Part shown: piece by piece, positions 1 to 11,795 of the stretch
How positions within the stretch are numbered: position 1 is the first letter of the stretch
Layout of the letters: each line of letters begins with the position of its first letter
Assembly (NCBI GenBank): GCA_031216915.1
Contig: CM062289.1
Location: forward strand, 392,796,674-392,860,673
Reading direction: 5' to 3'
From: Pictodentalium vernedei
Lineage: Eukaryota > Mollusca > Scaphopoda > Dentaliida > Dentaliidae
Length of the DNA stretch: 64,000 bases
Notes under the pieces: model-generated
Database searches by the model: none
What the model was told of the DNA's origin: nothing
The model's input: only the letters and a program-made list of their open reading frames with translations
Position numbers and translations under genes: made by a program

Positions 1-4
1 TTAA

Positions 5-233
5 CTTTTTGAACTGGAAGACCACTTTTCCGGCCCTGAAACATTATGTCATAACTTCATTAAGTAGGATGGCAGCTAAGTGAATGTGATGGGCAGACCA
101 ATCAATATTTTTAACGTGCAGCCCTAAGGCTGCACGTTGAAAATATTAATTAGTCTACTCCGAATAATGAATATGGATTCTTCCAATAGCTAGCATTGAA
201 CTGACATGGCAGGTACCACCGGTGCTCAAAGGG
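5..233. mobile_element. TTAA-flanked MITE, family B, copy 1
   Basis: A 229-bp element with TTAA on both sides (1-4 and 234-237). Its ends are imperfect inverted repeats (CTTTTTGAAC... and ...GTGCTCAAAGGG). A near-perfect central hairpin at about 111-155 has arms around ACGTGCAGCC and TTTTCAA. TTAA duplication and C-rich termini fit piggyBac-type non-autonomous elements. Copies lie at 5904, 6872 and 24578. Confidence 0.75.
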
Positions 234-1550
234 TTAACACAACAAAACACACCAAAGAGAGAACTCTGGAGTATACATTTGACCAAAGCAAGCCAAGTAA
301 TTACATTTACAACACATTTTTCAAGGCTTTTCCATGCTTTTCCAACAATGTTGAATTTTCAGTATCAAGCATTTCAAGGACCTACTTCTCCAGTTTTAAA
401 AATCAAGCATTTTAAAGCTCCCCCAATGACCCCCGATTGCTAAATATTAGAAGATGGTGATATTGTCATGTTGCATTCTTTATGGACAACCGTACGATGT
501 GCCGACTGCCCACTTCAGTAATTACCGAAATAGTTGATAAACATACTCGATAATCGAAGCCAAGCAAGTCTTCTGAGACGTTTGGGCTCGTGTTTCGTAA
601 GAGTTGAGATCGATAAGTATCTTATCTGTGAAATACAACAACTTACGATTTGGAATAATCCAATAACACAGTCGAATATAGATTTGGTACACTTTATTGA
701 CAAGACACAAAAGCCAGACGGACCCTCAAAAATAAACAACTGATGTGAATGTCGAACCTAGAAAGAAGGGAGATAATTTCACTTCACAATATCGACAACC
801 GCTTTCAATCCCCAAATAAATGCGTACCTCTACTTTATGTGTCTCGTTCGTAAACCATCAGTATCTCTCACATGCAGTCCTCATAAATCCTAAAGACCGA
901 ACAACATATTTATATTATATCGTCAGAAAACTCCGAAATTTCCTTCAAAAATAAATTTGGCTATCCAAATGAGCTAAGCGAACGCCTAGGCATAATTCAA
1001 ACATTCTGTTTGGCGAGTAACTTGGCCAGGCTGTCTGCTCTCCATTTACTGTATTGCCAACAAGAAGGTTTTCTAATCTTCTGGTTTTAATTTAATAAAG
1101 GGGGAAAGCAAAAAGAACTGCACAGCCAACTGCCATATTTCGGCATCGGTTGGAATTCAGTTGTCGGCGAGTGATCTGGATCATAAAACTCTTGGTAGCC
1201 AAACACGATGGGACCGTTGTTGTTTAGTAATGTTGTGTCTAATACACTGCCTGGGACTGTATTTTTTCACGTCTCCCGTGTATAGTCGCGTTGCAACGTT
1301 AGCGTTAGACTAGAGGGTAAATTCGTTGATTTTTCCTTGTGCTGTTGAATACGCGCATTGTCAGCAAGAGCTCTCGTAACATTTTGTTCTTTTCAGAAGT
1401 TGTTATTTTCGATCAGAAAGAATTGAATGGTCAAATGCGACTTCTAGAAGAACTTAAGCCGAACTAATCAATACAAAAATGAGATTATTTCATTAATTCA
1501 GTTATACATGGCTCATATTTATACACATATTCTCCAGATCCTCTTCGTCC

Positions 1551-1609
1551 CCTGAGTTCCAATGTGTTGTATGTGCCATTAGGCACATAGAACACATTGG
1601 AACTCAGGG
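1551..1609. repeat. Long hairpin, family C, copy 1
   Basis: A near-perfect inverted repeat of about 59 bp centred on TGCCATTAGGCA. Arms read CTGAGTTCCAATGTG and its complement. The same palindrome recurs at 26931, 27672-28155 (split by a SINE) and 60899. Confidence 0.8.
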
Positions 1610-2224
1610 AACAAGTTAGGAACGCAAGGAGCTTGTTTTCCCAACCGACGAGAGCCCAGTTGATATGGGCGGCATGCATTTACGTAGTCAATCGTAGCTT
1701 CTTCTCGATGAAGGTTCGATTCCCACAAAAAAGGTCTTGAGTATTCTTTTCCGGTGTCGCATTTCATTAATATCGTTCAAACATTTTTACTGCCCGAGGC
1801 TTGTGACTGCGAACGCCGAATAAGCGATCTTAAAATTCTTGGTAATCACGGAACGTTAAAAAAGTGGCTCTGGGTTGGTGATCATGAAGAACTTTAAAAT
1901 CAGCTTAGTTTATAGAAGGCAGCTATTTGTTGTCGATCTCCCATGGCGTAGAGGTTCTGAGTACTGATTTTATTCCTATTCTCATCGAATACGAACTTGG
2001 TCGACACGAGTTCGCGTCCCTGATGGTTCTTAGTAATCATCAAACTTCCATTTTCCAGTTTCACCACATTAATTCGTAATTTATCACTTCCAAAGAGTTT
2101 AAATTGATCGAAACAGCACAGAAATTAGCTTAATTATTTATTTAATCCTGAACTGTCCAATAATTTTGAAAATAATGGATATTCGTCACAATTCCATACA
2201 ATTAACATCCACGTACTTTCGTCG

Positions 2225-2295
2225 ACCGCGTGGCGCAGTCGATAAGGGCGCCACACGTAATCGCGACATCAGGGGTTCGAATCCCCACAGCGGTA
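2225..2295 (+). repeat. tRNA-derived relic inside unit I
   Basis: The sequence has an A-box-like start (TGGCGCAGTCGATAAGG), a good D arm (GGCGC/GCGCC) and a B box/T arm (GGGGTTCGAATCCCC). The acceptor pairs in 5 of 7 positions, but no proper anticodon stem can be drawn. It is therefore a tRNA-derived repeat piece and not a working tRNA gene. Related copies occur at 12267-12330 and 12531-12602. Confidence 0.55.
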
Positions 2296-2598
2296 AATAA
2301 ACTGATAAACACATCGGGGGAAACAAAACAAAATAAAACGATCAAATAAAAAAACCCGCGTAAACTGATAATTCAAGATAAACTAACAATACAAGTGAAA
2401 GAATAACGAGGGATATACAAAGGTAAGTTGGTGAGAAGACCAGGTATGATCAAGGGTAAGTGGTGAGAGGAAACCAATGATGCACAAAGGTAAGGGGTGA
2501 GATCAGAACAGATGAGGAGTTGTTGCGAAAAAGGTAAAGTGAGTTTTCTTTTTTACGCATTTTTCTGTTTCTTGGCCAATTTGAGCAAAAACTGCTCA

Positions 2599-2662
2599 GG
2601 TTGGATTCGAACCGAGTACCACGAGATCACTATTCCAGTACGCTAACCACTGCACTAACTGT
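2599..2662 (-). repeat. Second tRNA-like relic, opposite strand
   Basis: Read on the minus strand, this has TGCAGTGGTTAGCGTACTGG (A-box like) and CGGTTCGAATCCAACC (B box). The matching copy in unit II is at 13232-13292. As with the plus-strand relic about 300 bp away, the cloverleaf is not convincing. Confidence 0.5.
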
Positions 2663-3158
2663 CATCTGAAATATACAGGTTGGAAGTTCCAGTTGATCTG
2701 AAGTATCAAATAACATAATTCCGGGTCATTGTCTCGCTCAAAGTAATGTCTGACACACTGAGTTGAGAAATTTGAGTGTATGTGCCTTCAAAATTAGCTA
2801 ATATCAGCAATGCAAGTGATGAGGATTTCAATTTCGATTTGGATTTAAAATTTCCTATGTCCATTGTATGTGTCTTGTAAAGTATTTCATGACTTCCAGC
2901 AAACTGTAAATAATGCCTTGTGTGATGCCGCGCGTTGTACTTTCACCCTCATACAGATTATCGGTCCGTCTGACAGAGGCAAAGTTTCCTCTCAAGACAT
3001 TCTAAAGGCTTGTTACATTGTGTCCGCTGCGTGAAGGCTGCGATAATACATAATTGAAGATTTTCCTCTCAAGCGTGTAATGCAATCCTTGTAGGTGAGC
3101 AAAGACAATATTTACACGGAGCACAAAGCCAATGGTCAAACAAGAGACATTCACCGAT

Positions 3159-3196
3159 TATAATTTTGACGCGACAAATCGTTGCGTCAAAATTAT
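3159..3196. repeat. Short perfect-arm hairpin
   Basis: Arms ATAATTTTGACGC and GCGTCAAAATTAT flank a loop of about 12 nt. It lies in the end part of unit I. The surrounding 2,900-3,470 holds nothing else recognisable. Confidence 0.7.
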
Positions 3197-3469
3197 AGTT
3201 CTACTTGTGGTATAGGGAGAAAATACCCCTAATAAAACCCCATGGTAGCTGGAGAGAGGGATGAGGGATTCTAGGTACCTTTAATTTTCAGTTTCTGAGA
3301 AAAAACATTGGAAGTTCTCCGTCAATCTTTCAGTTCCCGGAAAACCAAGAACAACTTTGTGAACTGACAGTGGAAAAATGGTCTGTGCTTCTTGTGTCTC
3401 TCTTAGGAATTCAATTACAGCCCTTGAACTAATACAATTAGAGGACAAATACTTGCAAAGAAAAAAAAA

Positions 3470-3643
3470 TTAAAAGATTTCGTTTTCACTTGAAAATAGT
3501 TTATAACCACTCATTGGAACGAGCTCATCGAGCTCGTTTTAATGAGGAGTTATAATCTATGTTTTTGAGAAAAATAATTGAAATTTCAATAACGATTTTT
3601 GTGAATTACAAGACAGTTGAACCCGTTTGGTTAGGTAAAGGGT
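3470..3643. mobile_element. Family A MITE, copy 1 (left end lost)
   Basis: The central hairpin (CATTGGAACGAGCTCATCGAGCTCG..., 3513-3545) and the right terminus GTTAGGTAAAGGG (about 3630-3642) are those of family A. The left terminus and both TTAA sites are not recognisable. This is a decayed copy. Confidence 0.6.
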
Positions 3644-3842
3644 TCATTGATTAATTGTGGGTGGAAAACTCACCCTATGGTATTTTTTTACCTATCTACT
3701 TCCCACTCCCTTTGTACTGTGTGCTGCAGTTAACACGGCGGTCAGAATGTTGTAATCAAGCCTATCAGATAGCAATACTCAAGTTACGCGAGTCAACACC
3801 GTGTCAAATTTGGACTCTGAAAACAAAAATCGCCGGGTATAA

Positions 3843-3879
3843 CAGGGGGAGGCCACCAAAAATTTGCAAGACGTGACGT

Positions 3880-3912
<33 letters not shown>

Positions 3913-4720
3913 CTCTTGAGTGCGCCAAAAATGTGCATTTCCAACTTGTGCAATTTTTTGAATTTTTTAAAAATATATCAATATATCAGCTAATATATAT
4001 CATCATGTGTGTTTCAAACCTTAAAGATGATGTTGTACATCACACTCTTAACATAAACCCAACATTAGGAGGCTTTATATGTGAGAATATTGGGCTTAAA
4101 CTGGGAAAATGTCACACGTTAGTAGGGGGTGGATGTCTTGTTCGAAATGTAGAAAATGTGCAGACAATATGTCGGGAACAATTCAAATGAAAATTTGTTC
4201 CCGTATATATACACCTGCTCTGGCCAAGCCCGATAATGAACAGCTTGTCATTTGTAGAATGGGGCCCACAGCAGCCCACAGAGGTTTAAATCGGTGGTAC
4301 CAGTTTAACCCTTTACCTAACATGAAAAGCAGACGACACTTGCCAAAAAATGATTAAATAACTAGTTTTTTTCATTTTTTGTCTCAAAAACATAGGTTAT
4401 GACCCCTCATTGGAACGAGCTCGACGAGCTCGTTCCAATGAGAGGTCATAACCTATGTTTTTGAGACAAAAAATGAAAAAATAATAAAAATTAATTGGCT
4501 ATTTTTGAGAATAGCGCTGGCCGGTTTTGGCCGTTATGTGCCTACTAAGTTTATAAGCTTATTTTGGATTTTAATGGGAGAGTGGGGGGTGGGGGTGGGT
4601 GTCTGAGAACGGTAGTAGAAAATTTGCATGTAGTGGGTGGGTGGGTGTAAAAAGGAGCCGAATTAAAAATAGGACGTCACGTCCTGCAAATTTTTAGTGC
4701 CCCCCCCCCCCCCCCCCCTT
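3843..4720. mobile_element. hAT-like non-autonomous element with poly-G/poly-C ends
   Basis: An 878-bp element with an 8-bp direct duplication GGGTATAA on both sides (3835-3842 and 4721-4728), as expected for hAT insertion. Terminal inverted repeats run CAGGGGG then CCACCAAAAATTTGCA...GACGTGACG on the left, with the complement on the right. A run of 32 G (3880-3911) lies inside the left end, and a C run (4700-4718) forms most of the right end. No transposase is present. A family A MITE (4309-4550) sits inside. Confidence 0.75.
4309..4550. mobile_element. Family A MITE, copy 2, nested in a hAT-like element
   Basis: TTAA at 4305-4308 precedes CCCTTTACCTAACATG. The central near-perfect hairpin spans about 4362-4475 (arms include GGTTATGACCCCTCATTGG). 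The right terminus has drifted (GGCCGTTATGTGCC) and its TTAA is lost. Position inside 3843-4720 makes it the younger insertion. Confidence 0.75.
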
Positions 4721-4728
4721 GGGTATAA

Positions 4729-5903
4729 CATTATTTTTGCGCCAGCAACCCATACGCCATTTTACTATTATCACCCCCCCCCCCCCCCCCCAAAAGTAGT
4801 TAGTGAAGAAACATTCTCTACATACTGCATACTGATGTTGAAATATCAAAATATCAGCTTCCACATTTTTCTAGTGATACAAATAAACATTTTACCAGCG
4901 TCATCTCTTTTGACTGAGCTCACTGAGCTCGGTCAAACAAGATTGAAACGGTTAAACGCCCAGTTGCATTATGGAAAATATTGCTGCTTGAAATTTTGAA
5001 ATTTGGAAGTGGCTAAATGGAGGGGAGAAACATGGTGCATATTTCATAATCTACCGAATCATGTGACAGGATAACAAGAAACAAATTTCATCATTTTAAT
5101 ACATGCCTATGCAAATGGCGTCCAGGGAGCTCCGTGTAAAAGCTTCCAGAGAAGTAAGAGCAAGACCTGATAATAAATATGATGGAAAAATAAGTTTTCA
5201 AGTGATTTACGAAACAATTTAATTCGGTCCGTTCTGTAGCAAATTAGATTCGGACTGTATTATTTTAAAAGAATATATTCTTCATTTTTGGATGAAATAA
5301 GTTCAACTGCTACAGAGCTAGATTACTTTCAAAGTCAGAATTAGTTCATATGCATTTGTTTTGTTACAGTTTACTGGCGAATTCCAGTACACCTACACAG
5401 AACGCAAAGAATCAATGCATCACAGTAAAAACTGAATATGGGTTTTTATTACTCACGCACTTAATATTTTTTTGCAGTAAAACGACGGAGTTCCGCGGTT
5501 TTTCCCACAGTATTCAGGAACGTTTCTGAAACCATTTAACTTTAATAAAATTCAAGCCATTGATAATAGAAATGCTCTGGAAGGATATCACGTATAAAAG
5601 ACAATAGTTATAGAATGACTTACAATCGTCTGGAAGCATCTTGGACCGGAGAGGGGGTAATCTTTTAGAGAACAGACATAATTTCATAGCCCCCCTCCCC
5701 CCCCCCCCCCCCACACACACACACACATACATTCTTCCGGACACACTCATTCAGGGGCGGCGGAGCCGGAGGGCACAGGGGGAACATGCCCGACACTTTT
5801 TCACCAATTAAAGGTACCCGAACGGCATTTTCCGACATAACGTACACAACTCCTATATATATGGTGACTACACATCACCAATACATGTATGACCACATTG
5901 ATT
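4729..5903. other. Unit I tail: relic hairpin, poly-C and CA tracts, no gene
   Basis: The stretch contains a relic of hairpin family G (4909-4955, GAGCTCACTGAGCTC with TTTGAC arms), C runs at about 4777-4793 and 5692-5712, and a CA microsatellite at 5713-5728. The poly-C plus CA block is repeated at 6397-6435, and a weaker one is at 15495-15530 in unit II. The stretch at 5370-5660 matches 14880-15230. No coding sequence is supported. Confidence 0.6.
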
Positions 5904-6136
5904 TTCTTTGAACCCGAGAGGCCACTTTTCCGACCCATGAACATGATGCTTTATAAATTCACTAAGTATGGTAGCTGGTAAGTGAATGTGTGGGGAAGAA
6001 CAATCAATATTTTCAACGTGCAGCCCTAAGGCTGCACGTTGAAAATATTAATTGGTTTACGCACATATAATGAATATGGACTCTTCAAATTTCTGTCACT
6101 GAATTGATCTGGAAGATACCACCAGGGTGTTAAGGG
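5904..6136. mobile_element. Family B MITE, copy 2
   Basis: Same hairpin core as copy 1 (ACGTGCAGCCCTAAGG, about 6015-6050), with a TTAA at the right (6137-6140). The left TTAA is mutated. It lies where unit I has a local partial duplication (5660-5760 versus 6360-6500), so it may have arrived with that rearrangement. Confidence 0.7.
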
Positions 6137-6871
6137 TTAAGTAAAAACAAAACGAAATAAATACGCTGAGGTTAGTGTAAATAGGGTGGGTTCAAGGGTA
6201 AGGGTGAGGGGTAGCGTATATAAATATGTATATTTTGAATGAATACATCGCCCCACCACCATTTACACCCTACCCCACTCCCCCCCCCCCCCCCCGGAAA
6301 AAAATTTCCATCCTACACCCTTGCGGTACCCAGAAAAGTGTGTGACCCCCGACTTTTTTGGAGCTCCTGCCGCCTGTGGGACAGACATAATTTCATACCC
6401 CCCCCCCCCCCCCACCACACACACACACACACATACTTCCTGACACACTCATTCATACAGTATGTCCTCTTGTCATCATAATCATTAGGCCAATGTTTAC
6501 GATTGTGCCTCTTTGTTCTGACAACAAAGTAATCATTTGCTATGGAATAAATTCAAGGCATTGTGGAACTTTTATCGGACATTTTCGAGAACTTTAAACC
6601 TTCCAGAGTTTTCGTCTAAATTAGGTTAATCACTTTGGTGTTTGTAAATTTGCGCCGACACGATGTGACACTGACTACTGAAAATGTGTTAAATCCCAAA
6701 TGAAGAAACAAACTTGTAAGTGTGCAGACATACCAGATGAGTTTGCTTATACATGTATTCAAAACAACATTTGCTGCATCTGATATACGTCCGTGGGGAA
6801 ACTCTATTGGAGCTTCTCAAGGAGTAATGTCAGTTCTATATATTATTTCAGTGGAGAGAAGACGCAGTTAA

Positions 6872-7098
6872 CTCTTTGAAACGAAAGACCGCTTTTCCGG
6901 CCCTGAAACATATGTCATAATTTCGTTAAATAGGATGCAGCTAAGGGAATGTGTGAGGTAGAACAATCAATATTTTTAACGTGTAGCCCTAAGGCTGCAC
7001 GTTGAAAATATTAATTAGTCTACTCCGAATAATGAATATAGATTCTTCCAACTGCCACCACTGAACTGACATGGAAGATACCACCGGGGCTCAAATGG
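6872..7098. mobile_element. Family B MITE, copy 3
   Basis: Intact TTAA on both sides (6868-6871 and 7099-7102), 227 bp. Termini are CTCTTTGAAACG and GCTCAAATGG. The central hairpin is around CCCTAAGG. It occupies the same place in unit II as copy 1 does in unit I, so it predates the duplication. Confidence 0.8.
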
Positions 7099-8130
7099 TT
7101 AACACAACAAAACACACTAATGAGAGAGCTTTAGGGTACACATATGACCAAAGCAAGCCAAGCAATTACAAGATATTTTTCAAGGCTTTCCCAACAATGT
7201 TGAATTTTCAGAATCAAGCATTTTAAAAGACCTCCAAGGACCCATATGAACCCCGATTGCTAAATATTAGAAGATGATAACAATGTCATGTTACAATCTT
7301 TATGGACAACCGTACGATGTGCCGACTGCCCACTTTAGTAATTACCGAAATAGTTTGATAAACATACTCGATAATCGAAGCCAAACAGCTTTCTGAGACG
7401 TTTGGGCTCGTGCTTCGTAAGAGTTGAGATCGATAAGTATCTTATCTGTGAAATACAACAACTTACGATTTGGAATAATCCAATAACACACTCGATTATT
7501 GATTTGGTAAACTTTATTGACAAGACTCGAAAGCTCGACAGATCCTCAAAAATAAATAACTGTGATGTGAATGTTAAAAAGAAGGGAGATAATTTCCATT
7601 CACAATATCGATAACCGCCTTCAATCCCCAAATAATTGCGTACCTCTACTTTATGTGTCTCGTTTATAAAAACGTCAGTACCTCTCACATATAGTCTACA
7701 AAAATCCTAAAGACCGAACAACATATTTACCTGATATCAACAGAAAATTCCGATAACTCCGAAATTTCCTTCAAAAGAAGTTTGGCTAGCAAAATGAGCT
7801 AAGCGAACACATGTTTGGGCGAGTAATTTGGCCAGGTTGTTTGCATTTACTGTATTGCCAGAAAGAAAGTTTTGTGGTCTTCTGGTTTTAATTTAATAAA
7901 AGGGGAAAGGAAAAAAACTGCAAAGTCAACTGCCATATCTCGGCATCGGTTGGAATTCACTTGTACACTGGCAATCGGGATCATAAAACTCTTGGTAGCC
8001 AAAAACGATGGGACAGGTGTGGTTTAATAATGTTGTGGTTAATATACTGCCTGGTACTGTATTTCTTCACGTCTTCCGTGTATTGTCTCGTTACAACGTC
8101 ACCGTTAGAATAGAGGGTCAATTCGTTGAT

Positions 8131-8488
8131 TGGGGGCGCGGTGGCTCAGTAGGTACTGGTGCAGTCTAAAAGCCGAGAGGTCCTCGGTTCGAATCCAACC
8201 TGTGGCAACCGCGTTGTGTCCTTGGGCAAGACACTTCGCCCCATTGCCCACGTGGGTGGCACGGTAGCGTTGTTTACTAAGGCGTACGGCATGTCGATGG
8301 TGCACTTGTCTTCAACCAATGCTAACCCTGCTTGTGTGGAGTTAGTATGTTGGGGAGCTGACAGTTGCTCGCCGTTGCTCGGTAGTTCCTTCCGGGTACT
8401 GCGGCTTCATTCACCCGTAAAACTGTCGTGGTCACGATTAGCCATTGTGCAGAAATATGTGATCTTAAACACCAATAAATAAATAAAT
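8131..8488 (+). mobile_element. SINE with tRNA-like head (type 1)
   Basis: The head GGCGCGGTGGCTCAG...GGTTCGAATCC has pol III A and B boxes. The body begins GTTGTGTCCTTGGGCAAGAC. The tail reads GCCATTGTGCAGAAATATG followed by (AATA)n. It is flanked by an 11-bp duplication AATTCGTTGAT (8120-8130 and 8489-8499). This is the full-length reference copy (about 358 bp) for the window. Unit I lacks it at the matching site (about 1322), so it is younger than the duplication. Confidence 0.9.
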
Positions 8489-8985
8489 AATTCGTTGATT
8501 TTTTTCTTTGTGCTGTCGAATACGGACATTGTTAGCAAGGGTTCTCATGCCATTTTGTTCTTTTGAGAAATTTTTATTTTCGGTCAGAAAGAATTGAATG
8601 GTCAAATGCGACTTGCAGAAAAACTTAAGCCGAACGAATAAATACGTCAATTAGATTATTTCTTTATTTTAGACAAATATGGTTAATATTTATCATTCAC
8701 ATATTCTCCAACAACACTTATAAACGCAAGAATCTTGACCCCCTCCCCTTCCCGGTAGTAGATAGCTCAGTTGATACGGACTACATTCGGTTACCGCGTC
8801 AATCATTAGAACATTTGGACTTTTATTGGATTCTCTCATAATAACCCATGTAAGGGTGGTAGGGTGCATGAGGTACACACATATGAACAATTATATGATT
8901 GATACACGTGATGGTAGGTAAATAAAGCAATTGTACAATAAACACCACAACCGTGGCGAACAATCTGGAGACTTGAGCTTCATCT

Positions 8986-9622
8986 TAGGGCGAATCACCC
9001 ATTTCGCTTCGAATCGAATCGAATCGGGTCTGTTATTCGAATACGAATCGAATCTCGAATCGAATCAGGAGCGTCTTGAAGATGGCCGACTTGGGAGGAG
9101 AGGGCGCTGTAAACCTGATTTGTTCCTCCAGTGGTGGCTTAAAGTCCAGACTGATAAAATATTCCAACTACACCACCAAGGCATGCCTTCTACGAAGGCA
9201 TGCCTTGGTGATGTAGTTGGAATATCGCCCAGAAAGGATTATAGTTGAAAAAAAAACAGATGCGAGAATCGTCGGTACTAGACATTGCACATGACTAGCC
9301 GCTAGAAACAGCTCATCGTTAAATTTTCTTTCTATAGTGGTAATGTCTAGTGGGACTGGAATAAACATGGCTGGTGGCATGGATATAGACGTTGTTTCTG
9401 TTTAGACAGCGGAAACTGCATTCAGTCTTTATTTTCAATATTATTTTTGTACAATTTCCACCAGAACTATACGTATCGTGAGACGACGAAGATAACGGAT
9501 GTCAAGCTATATTCCACTGAAAAGATTCGAATGGAAACGAATCGTGCAGCCAATTCGAATCGAATCGAATAAAAACTTAAGATTCGAAATCGAATCGAAT
9601 CACGAATCTTCGCAGAGCCCTA
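8986..9622. mobile_element. hAT-like MITE rich in GAATCG motifs, copy 1
   Basis: A 637-bp element with termini TAGGGCGAATC and GCAGAGCCCTA. Imperfect 8-bp duplications are CTTCATCT (8978-8985) and CTTCGCCT (9623-9630). Both ends are built of short GAATC repeats. A central hairpin (about 9166-9225) has arms CACCAAGGCATGCCTTC. A shorter copy in the opposite orientation is at 54129-54475. Unit I continues uninterrupted at the matching place, so this is an insertion into unit II. Confidence 0.7.
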
Positions 9623-10076
9623 CTTCGCCTAGGCAAAGGTTCAATTCTCACATACAAACGGTCTTGAGTACTCGTTTCAATTCTCACATACAAACGGTCT
9701 TGAGTACTCGTTTACGGAGTTGCATTGCGTTTATATCGTTTCAAACAATTTTCATCTGGCTGAGGCTAATGTCGAGAATATCGAATCCGAAATCTTAAAA
9801 TTCTTGGAAGTCATCAAACGATGAGAAGTGGCTCTGGGTTTGAGATTATGATGATGAAATCCGCAAAGTATAGAAGCCTTAGGTGTGTATGAAATTCAAA
9901 TTCCGCAGTGAATAAAATTGTTTGGTTTCTTTATTTTCATTGAATACTCGCACCGTCGAAACAGGTTCACGCCCGTGTGATAATTCTGTGCAAATCTCAT
10001 TCCCGGTGAAGTTATATTAGCATATGGACTTCGACTTCCGTGGGAATTTAAACTTTCAATCAACTCATAAATTATG

Positions 10077-10654
10077 TTATCATATGACTCGTCCGTTTTG
10101 TTCACTTTAAAACATTTGATATTTTGCTTTCATATTAATCAGTGATAAATAAAGCCTTCCGTCAATTTCATTGGTCAATTTCAAAACTAGACAATTGGAC
10201 TGGCCGAACAAAATAAAACTGGGCCACATTTTCATAATTTGCATAATTGAGTTGGGAGCTTTCATTGGTCAATTTCAAAACTGGACAATTTGATTGGCTA
10301 AACAAAATACAACTGGGTGACATTTGCATAATTTCAGTAGGGAGAATTTAAGTTATCTGGCCTATTTAGGGTGGGTTATATTGTGTTCATCTTTTACCTA
10401 CAAGAAAAAAAAACGCCATTCATTTTTTTATATTTTCACTTCCAAAACATAAGTTCTGACCCCTCATTGGAACGAGCTCGATGAGCTCGTTCCAATGAGG
10501 GGCCATAACCTATGTTTTGGAAGCAAAAAGTGAAAATTTTTAGTTATACGAGGATGTTTTTCCAAGTGCCGTCTGCAACTCAAGTTAGGAGATGGGTTAA
10601 AAAGTCATACTAAGAGGCTAATTTGTGCGTGTGTGTGTGTGTGTCATATGATAA
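10077..10654. mobile_element. Foldback element F, copy 1 (right arm damaged)
   Basis: The left terminal repeat TTATCATATGACTCGTCCG... runs about 80 bp as in the intact copy at 61430-62111. The right arm is almost wholly lost, replaced by a GT microsatellite (10627-10644) before the terminal CATATGATAA. Inside is a direct duplication of a segment with CATTGGTCAATTTCAAAAC (about 10169 and 10261), plus a family A MITE. Confidence 0.65.
10388..10596. mobile_element. Family A MITE variant, copy 3, inside element F
   Basis: The central hairpin has CATTGGAACGAGCTCGATGAG and its complement. Ends are TCTTTTACCTAC and GTTAGGAGATGGG followed by TTAA (10597-10600). The matching copy at 61735-61940 sits in the same position in F copy 2, so the insertion predates amplification of F. 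Confidence 0.7.
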
Positions 10655-10817
10655 ATAGAATATGAAAGGAGTGTTTTTCTCATATAATATTTATGAAACT
10701 CGTCCGAATTTTCCGTTTGGGCTCGCCAGAGGCTCGCCAAAACGGAAAATTCTTAGACTCGTTTCATAAATATTATATGAGAAAAACACTCATTCCATAT
10801 CCTCTATTTATTCTATT
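10650..10817. repeat. 168-bp long hairpin
   Basis: Arms of about 70 bp (left ...AGTGTTTTTCTCATATAATA..., right its complement ending CTCTATTTATTC) surround GGCTCGCCAGAGGCTCGCC. It adjoins the right end of element F, and its TCATAT/CTCGTCCG motifs resemble the F terminus, so it may be a derivative. Confidence 0.75.
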
Positions 10818-11515
10818 AACAATCCTATCGTTTTATGATCACCGAGAATTTATAGATCAGCACAGGCCAGACTCCCAACTCTATTATTTCACACCCCTCG
10901 TGTAATTCAGTCTGTGAACTGTCCTGATAGCTGGGTGGATACAGGCGTTGTTATTTCTCTTTATCATCGTCAAACACAGACACGTATTTGCGTCCTGCTA
11001 TCTTCTTTAGAGAATTTTTTATTTTCGCTAAAAAGAAATTAGTTAGTGATTTTCTGCTTCTGAAATAAGTTAAACAGATCGAATCAATGCAGAGGAGTTT
11101 ATTCATCCAACGTCCCGGCTGGGTTATGACCCTCAAGAAGAGGCGGCGGAGCCAGAGGCGGGGGGGGGGGCACAGGGGGCACGCAGCAGCATCTTCATTT
11201 AAACGAGAGACTATAGCGAGTCATGGTACATTTACCGACATACGATTGTAACCTTTCTCACACTGGGTCGAACCATGGTAGCGTTGTAAATTTGTGCCCC
11301 TCCACTTTTATCGAGCTTCCGCCACCCCTGCCCCCAAGAAGTTTAAGATCAGCGCAGAGACTCGGATTCTTTTCTTCCATAGCTCTTTGTTGTTCTCTCC
11401 GATGGCGTAGTGGTTGTGTCTACTGACATTTTCCTATTCACATCGAATACGGGCTCTTTTGATAATCACCAACAGTACTCGAAACTTCCATTTTTAAGTA
11501 CAACAACATTATAAG

Positions 11516-11659
11516 TTATTGTGATGAATTGACGGTAACACGGTCTGAGGTTTATGGCTCGGAGCTTATGTGCAACCGAGACGCGGGAAGCGTCGAGGTT
11601 GAACATTCGCTCCGAGCTGCAAACCTCAGACAATGTTACCGTCAACTCATCACAATAAC
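11516..11659. repeat. Long hairpin in unit II
   Basis: Outer arms GTTATTGTGATGAATTGACG and complement (about 38 bp) enclose an inner weaker inverted repeat with GCTCGGAGC/GCTCCGAGC and GACGCGGGAAGCGTC. No counterpart was seen in unit I. Total span about 144 bp. Confidence 0.75.
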
Positions 11660-11705
11660 GTATATGTTCCAACAAGACACTACCCATAGCCCTACATCGT
11701 GAAAC

Positions 11706-11795
11706 ACGAGAGGATTATTTACTAAACTTGTGATCGTTAAAAGTTGCCTTGTTCAAGACGATCATAGATTTAGTAAAGAAACCTCTCGTGTACCC
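11706..11795. repeat. Imperfect hairpin
   Basis: Arms ACACGAGAGG...TTTACTAAA and TTTAGTAAAGAAACCTCTCGTGT flank about 20 nt including GATCGT...ACGATC. Nothing else is recognisable between 11,800 and 12,120. Confidence 0.65.

Larger units (their letters stand above)
1..6867. repeat. Segmental repeat, unit I
   Basis: First of three diverged copies of one long segment. Collinear anchors with unit II are: the TTAA element at 5-233 versus 6872-7098; the text after it (240-1480 versus 7103-8640); 1640-1915 versus 9630-9885; 1925-2775 versus 11400-13410; 2780-3060 versus 14010-14295; and 5370-5660 versus 14880-15230. Order and orientation are the same, so this is a tandem-like duplication and not scattered repeats. 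No coding sequence is recognisable in it. The right limit is approximate, since 5660-5760 is partly duplicated at 6360-6500. Whether the unit is a large transposon or a plain segmental duplication cannot be decided here. Confidence 0.75.

Noticed and set aside
2225-2295. Functional tRNA gene
   Set aside because: Anticodon stem cannot be formed and the acceptor has mismatches; diverged repeats of it exist within larger repeats.
4697-4999. Poly-proline frames next to C runs here and at 6239, 15263 and 29622
   Set aside because: Direct translation of homopolymer C or G runs without further coding signal.
8105-8482. Similar frames (for example SKSREVLGSNPTCGN, TGGGSRSTRREPPS) recurring at 8159, 17531, 23687, 31720, 56425 and 63496
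   Set aside because: They coincide with SINE copies on either strand; conserved because the SINE is conserved, and not as proteins.
9499-9798. 99-codon frame with RIESN repeats
   Set aside because: Translation of GAATCG repeats at the end of the hAT-like element.
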